Assembly: GCA_902792905.1 (NCBI GenBank)
Contig: CADBBH010000008.1
Location: forward strand, 1 to 64,000
Length of the DNA: 64,000 nucleotides
Reading direction: 5' to 3'
DNA from: Oscillospiraceae bacterium
GTDB taxonomy: Bacteria; Bacillota; Clostridia; Oscillospirales; Acutalibacteraceae
Position numbers and translations under genes: made by a program. Below, one piece after another: positions 25,676-33,758 of this stretch (the first letter of the stretch is position 1; every line of letters begins with the position of its first letter). Under the pieces are notes generated by a model, which saw only the letters and a program-made list of their open reading frames with translations, searched no databases and was not told where the DNA came from.

Positions 25676-27040
25676 ATGTCAATAATAGAATCAAAATTCA
25701 CGAGAGACGATATTGACGGTTTCTCGGAACAAATCAGAAAAAATTACTATATAAATCCCGCGGCCTTCGCGAATTTCAACGTCAAGAGAGGTCTGAGAAA
25801 CGCCGACGGAACAGGCGTCATGGCGGGCGTCACAAGAGTCTGCTCGGTCGAGGGTTACTATATAGTTGACGGCGAAAAATCCCCGAGAGAAGGCCATCTG
25901 ACCTATCGCGGAGTTGAACTCAATGAAATAGTTGACGCGTGCATCAGGGAAAACCGCTTCGGCTATGAGGAGGTTGCCTGGCTGCTGCTCTTCGGCAAGC
26001 TGCCGACCAAGGCGCAGCTCGACTTTTTCAACGCGACGCTCGCGGACTGTCGCAATCTGCCCGAGGATTTCATCGAGGATATGATAATGAAGGCGCCGTC
26101 AAACGACGTTATGAATAAAATGGCGAGAAGCGTGCTCGCGCTCTATTCCTTCGATGAGAATCCCGACAGCACGGACCTTGACAACGTTATCAGCCAGTGC
26201 ACCAATCTGATAGCCCAGCTGCCCGCGATTATGGCATACGCCTATCAGGTCAAGCGCAGGCATTATTATCACAAGAGCATGTATATCCATCCGCTCAAAC
26301 CCGAATTCACGACCGCCCAGACAATTCTGCGCTCGATAAGGCCGAATAAACAGTTCACCGACGAAGAGGCGAAGCTGCTCGATATATGCCTTATCTGTCA
26401 CGCGGAGCACGGCGGCGGCAATAACTCCACCTTCATCACCCGCGCGCTCTCGTCGAGCGGCACGGATACCTATTCCGCCATTGCCGGCGGCATCGGCGCT
26501 CTCAAGGGCCCGAAACACGGCGGCGCAAATCTTAAGGTCGCAGAGATGGTTGAATTCATAAAGCAGGATGTGGCGAATACCCACGATGAAGGCGCCGTAG
26601 CCGATGAGCTCGTGAAGATTCTTTCAAAAGAGGCGGGCGACGGAAGCGGACTTATCTACGGTATGGGTCACGCGGTCTATACCCTTTCGGACCCGAGAGC
26701 GAAAATTCTCAAGGCAAAGGCGGAAGAATTCGCGATGGGCACCGAGTTTGAGGATGAATTCCTCCTGCTCAACACTATAGAGAAGCTCACGCCGAGAATC
26801 ATTGCCGAAAAGAAGGGCATAGACAAGGCAATCTGCGCCAACGTCGATCTCTATTCCGGCCTCATTTATAAGATTCTCAAGGTTCCGACCGATTTATATA
26901 CTCCCATCTTCACGGTCGCGAGAATCGCGGGCTGGTCGGCGCACAGGATTGAGGAAATCCTGACAGGCGGCAGAATTATGAGACCCGCATACAAGAACGT
27001 CAATTCAAAGAATAAATATATTCCCATTTCCGAGAGATAA
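25676..27040 (+). CDS. Citrate synthase
   Basis: 454 residues, of the long form found in Clostridia with an N-terminal extension of about 70 residues. It condenses acetyl-CoA and oxaloacetate to citrate. Signatures: LTYRGVELNEIVDACI, EEVAWLLLFGKLPTK, CHAEHGGGNNSTFITRALSSSG (active-site His), ALKGPKHGGANLKV, GMGHAVYTLSDPRAKIL (second His) and a C-terminal Arg/Asp region (CANVDLYSGLIY). AGAGGTGAACCC precedes the ATG. 2-methylcitrate synthase activity cannot be excluded. No aconitase or isocitrate dehydrogenase is nearby. Confidence 0.93.
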   Translation: MSIIESKFTRDDIDGFSEQIRKNYYINPAAFANFNVKRGLRNADGTGVMAGVTRVCSVEGYYIVDGEKSPREGHLTYRGVELNEIVDACIRENRFGYEEVAWLLLFGKLPTKAQLDFFNATLADCRNLPEDFIEDMIMKAPSNDVMNKMARSVLALYSFDENPDSTDLDNVISQCTNLIAQLPAIMAYAYQVKRRHYYHKSMYIHPLKPEFTTAQTILRSIRPNKQFTDEEAKLLDICLICHAEHGGGNNSTFITRALSSSGTDTYSAIAGGIGALKGPKHGGANLKVAEMVEFIKQDVANTHDEGAVADELVKILSKEAGDGSGLIYGMGHAVYTLSDPRAKILKAKAEEFAMGTEFEDEFLLLNTIEKLTPRIIAEKKGIDKAICANVDLYSGLIYKILKVPTDLYTPIFTVARIAGWSAHRIEEILTGGRIMRPAYKNVNSKNKYIPISER

Positions 27041-27054
27041 GAGGCATTTTCATT

Positions 27055-27951
27055 ATGGTTAAAAAATTTCGTCCCGTTTTCACAAATGAGGCAATCGTGC
27101 TCGGCGCGGCTCTGCTCATAACTCTGCCGCTTCGCACGATTCAGCATCTGACAAATATGGAGCAGGGCACGGGCTTCTACCTGAAAGTTGACTGGAACAT
27201 CATTGTTTACGGCATCGTGCTCGCCGCGGCGATGGGGTATTTCATATTCTCAGCCGTCAAAAGAAAAAAGAAGATTCTGCTTGAGACCGCGCCCGTGAAG
27301 CTTCCGGGCTGCGGAGCGCTCTCATTTCTCACCGCTTTCGCGGTCGCCTACGGCGCTTACAACGATTACAGACTCTCAAAGCTCGATGCGTCGCAATATA
27401 CCGTTTCATCAACGGCGACCAGTGCCATAAACGGCTCGCTCTCAAATATCCAGTTCGTTGTGGGAGCGATCGCGGCGGTATTCTTCCTGATTCTTTCGGT
27501 GCTGTTTCTTGCCGGCAAAGCTTCATCCACCGTTAAGCTTCTCTCACTCACGCCGGTTCTGTGGTTTATTCTCAAGCTCGTCGTCAGATTCACGAGAACA
27601 GTCAGCTATATAAGAGTATCCGACCTCGCGATGGAAATGATTTCGCTCGTTCTGCTCGCTCTCTTCTTTATGGCGTTCGCGCAGACGAACTCAAATATCG
27701 AGGCGGAGGGAACCGCATGGAAGCTTGAGGGCTTCGGATTCCCCGCCGCCCTGATGTGTCTCAATATGTTCGTGCCGAGAATCGTCATTGCTCTCGCGGG
27801 CAAGGCGGAATTCAAATATATCCTCTCCTATGCCGATTTTTCGGACCTTGCGCTCGCACTGTTCATCGTCGCGACCGTGCTTACGAGGATTATACCCAAC
27901 ACGGCAAATATCATAGTCACTCCTTCTGCGGAGGATGAAACGGCGGAATAA
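27055..27951 (+). CDS. Polytopic membrane protein, unknown function
   Basis: 298 residues with about eight predicted hydrophobic segments. They begin at IVLGAALLITLPLRTI and NIIVYGIVLAAAMGYFIFSA and end at LALALFIVATVLTRIIPN. A basic loop VKRKKK follows the second segment. No transporter signature is recognised. It is cotranscribed with citrate synthase (14 bp upstream) and the AEC transporter (3 bp downstream). Confidence 0.7.
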   Translation: MVKKFRPVFTNEAIVLGAALLITLPLRTIQHLTNMEQGTGFYLKVDWNIIVYGIVLAAAMGYFIFSAVKRKKKILLETAPVKLPGCGALSFLTAFAVAYGAYNDYRLSKLDASQYTVSSTATSAINGSLSNIQFVVGAIAAVFFLILSVLFLAGKASSTVKLLSLTPVLWFILKLVVRFTRTVSYIRVSDLAMEMISLVLLALFFMAFAQTNSNIEAEGTAWKLEGFGFPAALMCLNMFVPRIVIALAGKAEFKYILSYADFSDLALALFIVATVLTRIIPNTANIIVTPSAEDETAE

Positions 27952-27954
27952 ACA

Positions 27955-28887
27955 ATGTTTTGGAAAAATGTCCTGATTGCCGGTGAGCAGGTAATTATCC
28001 TTTATCTGATGGCTTTCATCGGCGTCATAGCCGCGAAGACAGGCATATTCTCGCAGGATACGGCAAAAAAATGCACCAACCTGCTCTTTTATGTCATAAC
28101 TCCGGCGAAGATTTTAGAGAGCTTTTTCACTCTCGAATACAGTATTGAACATATAAAAGGTCTGCTGATTGCGGTCGGGTGCGGTCTGCTTATGCACGCT
28201 GTCGCCGCGCTTGCAATCATCCCCTTCTTCAATAAATCCGCCCCCGAGCAGAAGACGGTTTATAAATTTGCCGCGATGTACGGAAACTGCGGATATATGG
28301 GCCTGCCGCTCGTTGACGCGGTTGTCGGCAAAGAGGGCGTATTCTATTGCTCAGCGGTCATCATCTCATTCCAGATAGTCTCATTCACACACGGCGTCTG
28401 GCTGATGACAAAGGATAAAAACGACGGCAAATCGCAGGTTGATTTCAAGAGAATCATACTGAATCCGGGCGTGCTTCCGGTATTCGTCGGCCTGCCGGTA
28501 TTTCTGCTCTCGCTGAATCTCCCGAATATGATTATGACTCCGGTCAAATCAATAGCGTCAATGAATTCCCCGCTCGCGATGCTGATATTCGGCACTTTTA
28601 TCGCGGGAACGGATTTCAAATCAATCTTCAGGCAGTGGAGAATTCCCTGCGTGGCGCTTTTCAAGCTGATATTCATGCCCCTCGCGATGCTGACCGCGCT
28701 GAAGCTCTTCGGAGTGGCGGGCGCTCTCGGCACCACCCTTCTTATAACCTCGGCCGCTCCGAGCGCAAACAATACGATTATGTTTGCGGCAAAATACGAT
28801 AATGACGCGGGCCTGGCATCGCAGGCGGTCTCCGTGATAAGCCTGATTTCGATAATCACTCTGCCCGTAATGATTGCTCTGCTATGA
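27955..28887 (+). CDS. AEC family transporter
   Basis: 310 residues with ten hydrophobic segments, typical of the auxin efflux carrier/malate permease family. Family motifs are YVITPAKILESFF (first-repeat Pro-containing helix), YGNCGYMGLPLVDAVVGKEG, and in the second repeat LITSAAPSANNTIMFAAKYDND. Members move small organic acids; proximity to citrate synthase makes a di- or tricarboxylate plausible but unproven. Its stop overlaps the next ATG (ATGA). Confidence 0.88.
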   Translation: MFWKNVLIAGEQVIILYLMAFIGVIAAKTGIFSQDTAKKCTNLLFYVITPAKILESFFTLEYSIEHIKGLLIAVGCGLLMHAVAALAIIPFFNKSAPEQKTVYKFAAMYGNCGYMGLPLVDAVVGKEGVFYCSAVIISFQIVSFTHGVWLMTKDKNDGKSQVDFKRIILNPGVLPVFVGLPVFLLSLNLPNMIMTPVKSIASMNSPLAMLIFGTFIAGTDFKSIFRQWRIPCVALFKLIFMPLAMLTALKLFGVAGALGTTLLITSAAPSANNTIMFAAKYDNDAGLASQAVSVISLISIITLPVMIALL

Positions 28888-29672
28888 AAGAGATACTCAA
28901 CGAAGCATCGCCCCTCTGGGGAATATGCCCCTTCGGCGCAATCAGGGATAATCTGATTGAATGCCGCGCGAAACAGCGCCTGCCGGTGAATTCCCGCAGC
29001 GTTATAATAATGGCATTCCCCTATCTTCTCGATGAAAAATACTACAAAGATTCAAATATATCAAAGTATTCCGTGCCGGCGGACTATCATCCGATAGTCA
29101 CAGCACGGCTTGAAACCGCCGCCGCGAAGCTCAGGGATAAATATTCGGAATATGAATTTGAGGTGTTTGCCGATAATTCGCCGATACCCGAGGTGCGCGC
29201 GGCAAGCATAGCCGGAATAGGCGTAATCGGCTCGAATTCGCTGCTGATAACGGAGAAATACGGCTCCTTTGTCTTTCTCGGCGAAATAGTTACCGATATG
29301 CCCCTCGCTCACGAGGGCGGGGAAATCAGGGAGTGCCTCAGATGCGGCAGATGCACCGCCGCCTGCCCCGGAGGCGCGATTACCGACGGCAGAATTGACA
29401 GAGAAAAATGCCTCTCCCATATCACTCAGAAAAAAGGCGCTCTGAGCGAAGAGGAGATTGAAATGATAAAGAAGAGCGGCTGCATCTGGGGATGCGACAT
29501 CTGCCAGAACATATGCCCGCTCAATAAAAGCGCCGAGACCACCGGGATAACCGAATTTGAAAATACCGCGCTCGGAAGGGCGGAGAGCGACACCCCGATT
29601 GAGGGCAGGGCCTACGCCTGGCGCGGCGAAAAAGTAATACGCAGGAATATTGACTTGCAGAAGGAGAAATGA
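28884..29672 (+). CDS. QueG-like double 4Fe-4S cluster protein
   Basis: 262 residues. Two ferredoxin-type clusters: LRCGRCTAACPGG (about 150-163) and CIWGCDICQNICPLN (about 195-210). The upstream SIAGIGVIGSNSLLI matches the corrinoid-domain motif of epoxyqueuosine reductase QueG. QueG makes queuosine from epoxyqueuosine in tRNA. This protein is shorter than usual QueG (well over 300 residues in many species) and lacks a C-terminal extension. It may instead be a related corrinoid/Fe-S protein. The ATG overlaps the transporter stop. Confidence 0.75.
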   Translation: MKEILNEASPLWGICPFGAIRDNLIECRAKQRLPVNSRSVIIMAFPYLLDEKYYKDSNISKYSVPADYHPIVTARLETAAAKLRDKYSEYEFEVFADNSPIPEVRAASIAGIGVIGSNSLLITEKYGSFVFLGEIVTDMPLAHEGGEIRECLRCGRCTAACPGGAITDGRIDREKCLSHITQKKGALSEEEIEMIKKSGCIWGCDICQNICPLNKSAETTGITEFENTALGRAESDTPIEGRAYAWRGEKVIRRNIDLQKEK

Positions 29673-30577
29673 TGGAAGCGGTCGGCTTTGACAGAAATAA
29701 ACATACCGAATCCCAGATAGCCCGCGCTCTTGAAGCCGGCAGATTTCCTCATGCCGTGCTGATTGAGGGCGGCTCGCCCGATGAGAGGCGCTCCCTCGCG
29801 CTTAAAATCACCGCCTCTCTGCTGTGTGAGGATGATGAAAGAATTCCCTGCGGGCAGTGCCATTCCTGCATCAAGACCCTCGGCGGATTCCATCCCGACG
29901 TGCTCTTCTATGAGCCGAAAAGAAACCCGAAAACCTCGACAAAAAACGAACTCTACTACGTTGATTATATAAGAGAAATCCGCGATTCCTCCTTCGTTAT
30001 TCCGATGGAGGCGGATATTAAAATCGCAGTGCTGTGCGAGGCGCAGCTGATGAACGAGCAGGCGCAGAATGCCTTCCTCAAAATCCTTGAGGAGCCGCCC
30101 GAATTCGCGGTGTTCATCCTGCTCTCATCCACCAAATCGGTCTTCCTGCCGACGATTCTTTCAAGGGTTATGACCTATACCCTCTCCGGAGAAGCGAGCG
30201 ATAATAACGAGGCAATTCCGCGCGAGACGGCCTATGCCGCGGCGGAGAGTGTGGCCGAGGCGATAGTTTCGGCAAATCATTTCGAAATTGTCCGCGCGGC
30301 GGGCGTATTCGACAAAAACGGCGACCTTCTCAAAGCCGCCCTGCCGATTATGGCGGAGATATTTGTCGGCGCGCTCAGAGTAAAGTATTCGGCAAAAGAG
30401 GCAGACCCCGCCGACCCGTGCTCAATACTCGCCTCTAAGCTTTCACGCAGGGCTCTGCTGAAGCTGGTTGACGATGTTAATATTCTTACCGAAGCGCTCA
30501 ATATGAACGCAAATCTCAATTTAACAATAACGAGGCTGTGCACGCTTTTCAGAAGCGCCTCGAATGAACAGGAGTAA
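29669..30577 (+). CDS. holB: DNA polymerase III, delta' subunit
   Basis: 302 residues of the clamp-loader AAA+ family. RFPHAVLIEG near the start (variant nucleotide site), zinc-binding CGQCHSCIKTLGGFHPDV, IREIRDSSFVIPMEADIKIAV, and the hallmark sequence MNEQAQNAFLKILEEPPEFAVFILLS followed by ILSRVM. As in other delta' subunits the Walker A is degraded. Placement directly before ricT is the conserved Firmicutes order and settles the identification over DnaX. The gene overlaps the QueG-like stop by four bases. Confidence 0.93.
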   Translation: MMEAVGFDRNKHTESQIARALEAGRFPHAVLIEGGSPDERRSLALKITASLLCEDDERIPCGQCHSCIKTLGGFHPDVLFYEPKRNPKTSTKNELYYVDYIREIRDSSFVIPMEADIKIAVLCEAQLMNEQAQNAFLKILEEPPEFAVFILLSSTKSVFLPTILSRVMTYTLSGEASDNNEAIPRETAYAAAESVAEAIVSANHFEIVRAAGVFDKNGDLLKAALPIMAEIFVGALRVKYSAKEADPADPCSILASKLSRRALLKLVDDVNILTEALNMNANLNLTITRLCTLFRSASNEQE

Positions 30578-30579
30578 TT

Positions 30580-31446
30580 ATGGCAGAAATTGTAGGAATC
30601 CGTTTCAAGGATATAGGCAAGGTCTATTATTTCGACCCCGACGGCGCGGTATTCGCAAAGGGCGACCACGCGATAGTCGAAACAGTCAGGGGAATCGAAT
30701 GCGGCGAGGTCGCTATCGAAAACAAGGATGTCAGCGACAGCGAGATAGTTAAACCGCTCAAAAAGATAATCAGACCCGCGAGCGAAAGCGACATCAAGAC
30801 CTATCAGGAAAATAAAAAGAAAGAGATTGAAGCGGAGGAAATCTGCAGGAAAAAAATCGAGGCGCACGGCCTCGAGATGAATCTCGTTGATGTCGAATAT
30901 ACCTTTGACAGGGGCAAGATTATATTCTATTTCACCGCCGACGGCAGAGTGGATTTCCGAGAGCTTGTCAAAGACCTGGCCGGCGTTTTCAGGACCAGAA
31001 TCGAGCTTCGCCAGATAGGCGTGCGCGATGAGGCGAAGATGATAGGCGGCCTGGGTATATGCGGCAGACCGTTCTGCTGCAGCAGCTTCCTCGGAAACTT
31101 CCAGACCGTTTCAATCAAGATGGCAAAGGAGCAGGGACTCTCGCTGAATCCCGGCAAGATAAGCGGCGCCTGCGGCAGACTTATGTGCTGCCTCAAATAT
31201 GAGCAGGAGGCATACGACCATCTGCTTGAAATCACCCCGAAGCCCGGCGCGATAGTCAGAACTGCCGACGGCAAAGGCACCGTAACCGAGATTTCTCTGC
31301 TTACCGGCAAAATCAAGGTGCTGCTCGACAGCAATCCGAACGGAATCCCGAAGACATACGGCAGAAAAGATGTCAAGGTCATAAAAGACGCTCAGATAAA
31401 GGTTGACAAGACCGAGCTCGACGCGCTCAAGGATATCGAAGGATGA
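30580..31446 (+). CDS. ricT: PSP1-domain protein RicT (YaaT)
   Basis: 288 residues. The PSP1 domain carries the Cys motifs GICGRPFCCSSFLGNF and GACGRLMCCLKYEQEAY, which bind Fe-S clusters in the Ric complex (RicT/A/F). In Bacillus that complex promotes RNA maturation by RNase Y and affects sporulation. Whether ricA/ricF homologues exist here is unknown. AGGAG precedes the ATG and the gene follows holB by two bases, the conserved arrangement. Confidence 0.95.
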   Translation: MAEIVGIRFKDIGKVYYFDPDGAVFAKGDHAIVETVRGIECGEVAIENKDVSDSEIVKPLKKIIRPASESDIKTYQENKKKEIEAEEICRKKIEAHGLEMNLVDVEYTFDRGKIIFYFTADGRVDFRELVKDLAGVFRTRIELRQIGVRDEAKMIGGLGICGRPFCCSSFLGNFQTVSIKMAKEQGLSLNPGKISGACGRLMCCLKYEQEAYDHLLEITPKPGAIVRTADGKGTVTEISLLTGKIKVLLDSNPNGIPKTYGRKDVKVIKDAQIKVDKTELDALKDIEG

Positions 31447-32144
31447 CGGTTTACAATCCCGGCAATATCGTGAACTGCCGCGACCTCGGCGGATATGATT
31501 GCCCGCGCGGAATTACGGCCCCCGGACGGGCGTTGCGATGCGGAATTCCGAAAAACCCCGCGCCTTCCGATATTGAAATGCTGAAAAATCTCGGCATAAA
31601 AACAATATTTGATTTGAGAGGCAAAAATGAGGCGGCCGAAGCGCCGTCTTATTTTGAATCGGATGCGGATTTCGTTTATTATAATATTCCGCTGCTTGAA
31701 GCGAATCCCTCGCTCAATGATACGCGCCTGCCGATATGGAAAATGTACGCGATGTCGCTCGACGGCTTCAGAGACGGCTACCGCGAGCTCTTCACGCTCA
31801 TCGGCGAATGCGATTCCCCGTTTCTTTATCACTGCTTTCTCGGCAAGGACAGGACCGGTATCGTCACCGCTCTCCTGCTCGGGGCGGCGGGAGTCGGCAG
31901 AGAAGCGATAATCGCCGATTACTGCCTCTCATACAAATATCTGAGACCGTTTATCGAAAAAGAAATAGCGGATAACACGGGACTTATCTGGGAACAGGAT
32001 GTTTCCCGCCTCGAGTCACGGCGCGAATACATTGAGGATACGCTTAAATACATTGACTGCGAATACGGCGGAACAAACGGCTTTCTGCTGTCAGCCGGAC
32101 TTACCGAAAGCCTGATTGAAAAAGCGGTTGACCGCTTGTTTTAA
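31443..32144 (+). CDS. Tyrosine-protein phosphatase (DSP/PTP-like)
   Basis: 233 residues, cytoplasmic. The N-terminus has NCRDLGGYDCPRG, typical of the Y_phosphatase3 family (dual-specificity and lipid phosphatases). The P-loop is HCFLGKDRTGIVTALLLGAAG (Cys-x5-Arg) and FDLRGKNEAAEAP is the family Arg/Asp region. It overlaps ricT by four bases and is the last gene of the plus-strand run. The substrate may be phosphotyrosine or a phospholipid or inositol phosphate. Confidence 0.9.
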   Translation: MTVYNPGNIVNCRDLGGYDCPRGITAPGRALRCGIPKNPAPSDIEMLKNLGIKTIFDLRGKNEAAEAPSYFESDADFVYYNIPLLEANPSLNDTRLPIWKMYAMSLDGFRDGYRELFTLIGECDSPFLYHCFLGKDRTGIVTALLLGAAGVGREAIIADYCLSYKYLRPFIEKEIADNTGLIWEQDVSRLESRREYIEDTLKYIDCEYGGTNGFLLSAGLTESLIEKAVDRLF

Positions 32145-32155
32145 GTGAATAATAT

Positions 32156-32190
32156 AACGCTCACAAGGATTTCTCCCTGTGAGCGTTTTT
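32156..32190 (+). terminator. Terminator closing the glg-to-phosphatase run
   Basis: AACGCTCACA (32156-32165) pairs with TGTGAGCGTT (32178-32187), followed by a T-run. Strong rho-independent form. Confidence 0.9.
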
Positions 32191-32204
32191 GTTTTGTATA
32201 TAAA

Positions 32205-32224
32205 CTCGCACAGCGAATTTAGCT
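32205..32224. repeat. 20-bp flanking copy of the hairpin-array unit
   Basis: Identical, base for base and in the same orientation, to 32719-32738 on the other side of the four-helix-bundle gene. Its AATTTAGC part contains the stop codon of that gene. Confidence 0.85.
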
Positions 32225-32563
32225 TTCTTTATTGTTCTTCACCGTGTTTATTGAAGAAATCAACATACGGCGGATTGCACCGCAATTATTATTTAATGAC
32301 TTATAGCGTGTATCCGAAAGATAACCGGTTCTGTTAAGTAATTCAAGCCAATACTCCGATTCATAGCACTCTTTCAAAGCAATCTGCATTTTTGAAACAA
32401 AATCAGCTGTGCTGTGAGCATATTTAGACTCATGAATATTTGCTCCGATTGAAGTTCCCGATCGGATCAATTGATTTGTCATAACACTTTCGCGCTTTTC
32501 TTTCTTGATTAAGTTGCAGATTTCAACTATTTCAACGGCAAAATCTTTGGCTTTTTCAAGCAT
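32219..32563 (-). CDS. Four-helix-bundle protein (23S rRNA intervening-sequence family)
   Basis: 114 residues, the family's normal size. Core motif NQLIRSGTSIGANIHESKYAHS, helix 1 KAKDFAVEIVEICNLI and helix 4 (ESEYWLELLNRTG). The family is found in rRNA intervening sequences, is structurally similar to the Avd protein of diversity-generating retroelements, and probably binds nucleic acid. The strongest ribosome site (GGAGGAG) is about 21 bases before the ATG, oddly far. The stop codon lies inside a repeat unit that also occurs beyond the gene's 5' end, so gene and array appear to form one cassette. No reverse transcriptase is near. Confidence 0.88.
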   Translation of the reverse strand: MLEKAKDFAVEIVEICNLIKKEKRESVMTNQLIRSGTSIGANIHESKYAHSTADFVSKMQIALKECYESEYWLELLNRTGYLSDTRYKSLNNNCGAIRRMLISSINTVKNNKES

Positions 32564-32600
32564 TATACTTTCTGAAATAACAATCTCCTCCGATTATTGT

Positions 32601-32807
32601 TGTCGGCTAAATTGCCGATTGCATCGGCAGCTAAATTGTTCGTGTTTCTCACAGCTAAATTGCTCGCTTTCGCTCGCAGCTAAATTAAATTCGCATTTAC
32701 CGTAATAATTACCATCAGCTCGCACAGCGAATTTAGCTGCGCTTGCGCAATTTAGCTCGCCACAGGCGAATTTAGCTTGTGAAGCAAATTTAGCTGACCG
32801 AAGGTCA
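32601..32807. repeat. Hairpin array with AATTTAGC/GCTAAATT motif, inverted halves
   Basis: Four GCTAAATT copies start at 32606, 32630, 32654 and 32679. Four inverted AATTTAGC copies start at 32730, 32749, 32769 and 32787. Between them lie short, mutually different stem-loops: TGCCGA/TCGGCA, TCGC/GCGA, TGCGC/GCGCA, TCGCC/GGCGA and GACC/GGTC. The halves face each other, so the whole could fold into a long compound hairpin. The last unit contains the stop codon of the lipoprotein gene at 32805. Confidence 0.85.
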
Positions 32808-33722
32808 AACTATCTCTTTCGGAGCATCCGGATCCGTTCTGTCAATCGAGTATCTGACCGAATCGCGGTAGCAGAGCTGAACGGGAACATTGCCGATGCT
32901 CTCGAGCTTGCCCACACCCGTTACCGAAGTTTTGACATTGATATTCTTGATATATTCTATCGATGTGATTTCGTCGGTTTCAATATCCGCCCTGATGATA
33001 ATCTGACAGTTATCATAGACAAGCGTCGGCTTATCGACTGTCATATACTGATTTGCTTCTTCAAAGCCCTTCATTACCTCGTCGACGTTGCCCATATCAT
33101 ACGCCTTTTCAAGCGTTTCGGGCAGCGCGGGGCTCTTGAGGGTAACCGTAATTGTTCTCTCGCTGTCGCGGTCAACGCAGGTAGCGCTCTCCACATCTTC
33201 GAGTGTGAGCCTGCTGACAAAATCCTCACCCTTTACGGGCAGGAAACCCTTGAGGTCGCCGCCGTATTCAACCTCGGCCCCGTCCTCATTGAGCATATAA
33301 TCCTTGAGGGAGTCTATCGCGATATTGACATAGTCGTTTTCGCTGTAGGGAAGGCGCTCGGTCTCCTCGGTTTCATTGCCGTTTTCGTCTTTGACTGTTT
33401 TCGTCTCTTCGATACGGTTAATGCTCTTGTCCCTGCTCATATTTACGCTCGCCTTGATATCCTTGAGTTCGTTGATATGAACATTGAAATATTCAAATAT
33501 CGTGGCGGTGTTCTCTTTGAGCTTTTCGGGAGTGTACTGCGTATCGGTCACGACGCTGCTGTTTTCGTCGAGTGAGGTCGTGATATCGGTCGGCAGAGGA
33601 GTCTTCGCCTTTATTGTGGTTGTGGTCTCCCCTTCATTGCCCGTGAAATCGCAGCCCGCAAGGCAGAAAAGCATGGCTAAGGCCAGCATAAAGGAAACAG
33701 CGCAGATAACAGTCTTTTTCAC
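32805..33722 (-). CDS. Lipoprotein, unknown function
   Basis: 305 residues with a clear lipobox (LFCLAGC). A Thr-rich linker leads to an acidic alpha/beta region with VNMSRDKSINRIEETKTVKDENGN. No family is recognised. It follows the M28 peptidase by 36 bp and is the last gene of the prfB operon. Its stop codon is inside the hairpin array. Confidence 0.75.
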   Translation of the reverse strand: MKKTVICAVSFMLALAMLFCLAGCDFTGNEGETTTTIKAKTPLPTDITTSLDENSSVVTDTQYTPEKLKENTATIFEYFNVHINELKDIKASVNMSRDKSINRIEETKTVKDENGNETEETERLPYSENDYVNIAIDSLKDYMLNEDGAEVEYGGDLKGFLPVKGEDFVSRLTLEDVESATCVDRDSERTITVTLKSPALPETLEKAYDMGNVDEVMKGFEEANQYMTVDKPTLVYDNCQIIIRADIETDEITSIEYIKNINVKTSVTGVGKLESIGNVPVQLCYRDSVRYSIDRTDPDAPKEIV

Positions 33723-33758
33723 GTTATTATCCCCTTTCAGGATTTATAATAATGCTTA

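Noticed and set aside
32601-32807. CRISPR array
   Set aside because: The repeated unit is only 8 bp, the spacers are self-complementary hairpins, the orientation flips midway and no cas genes are present.
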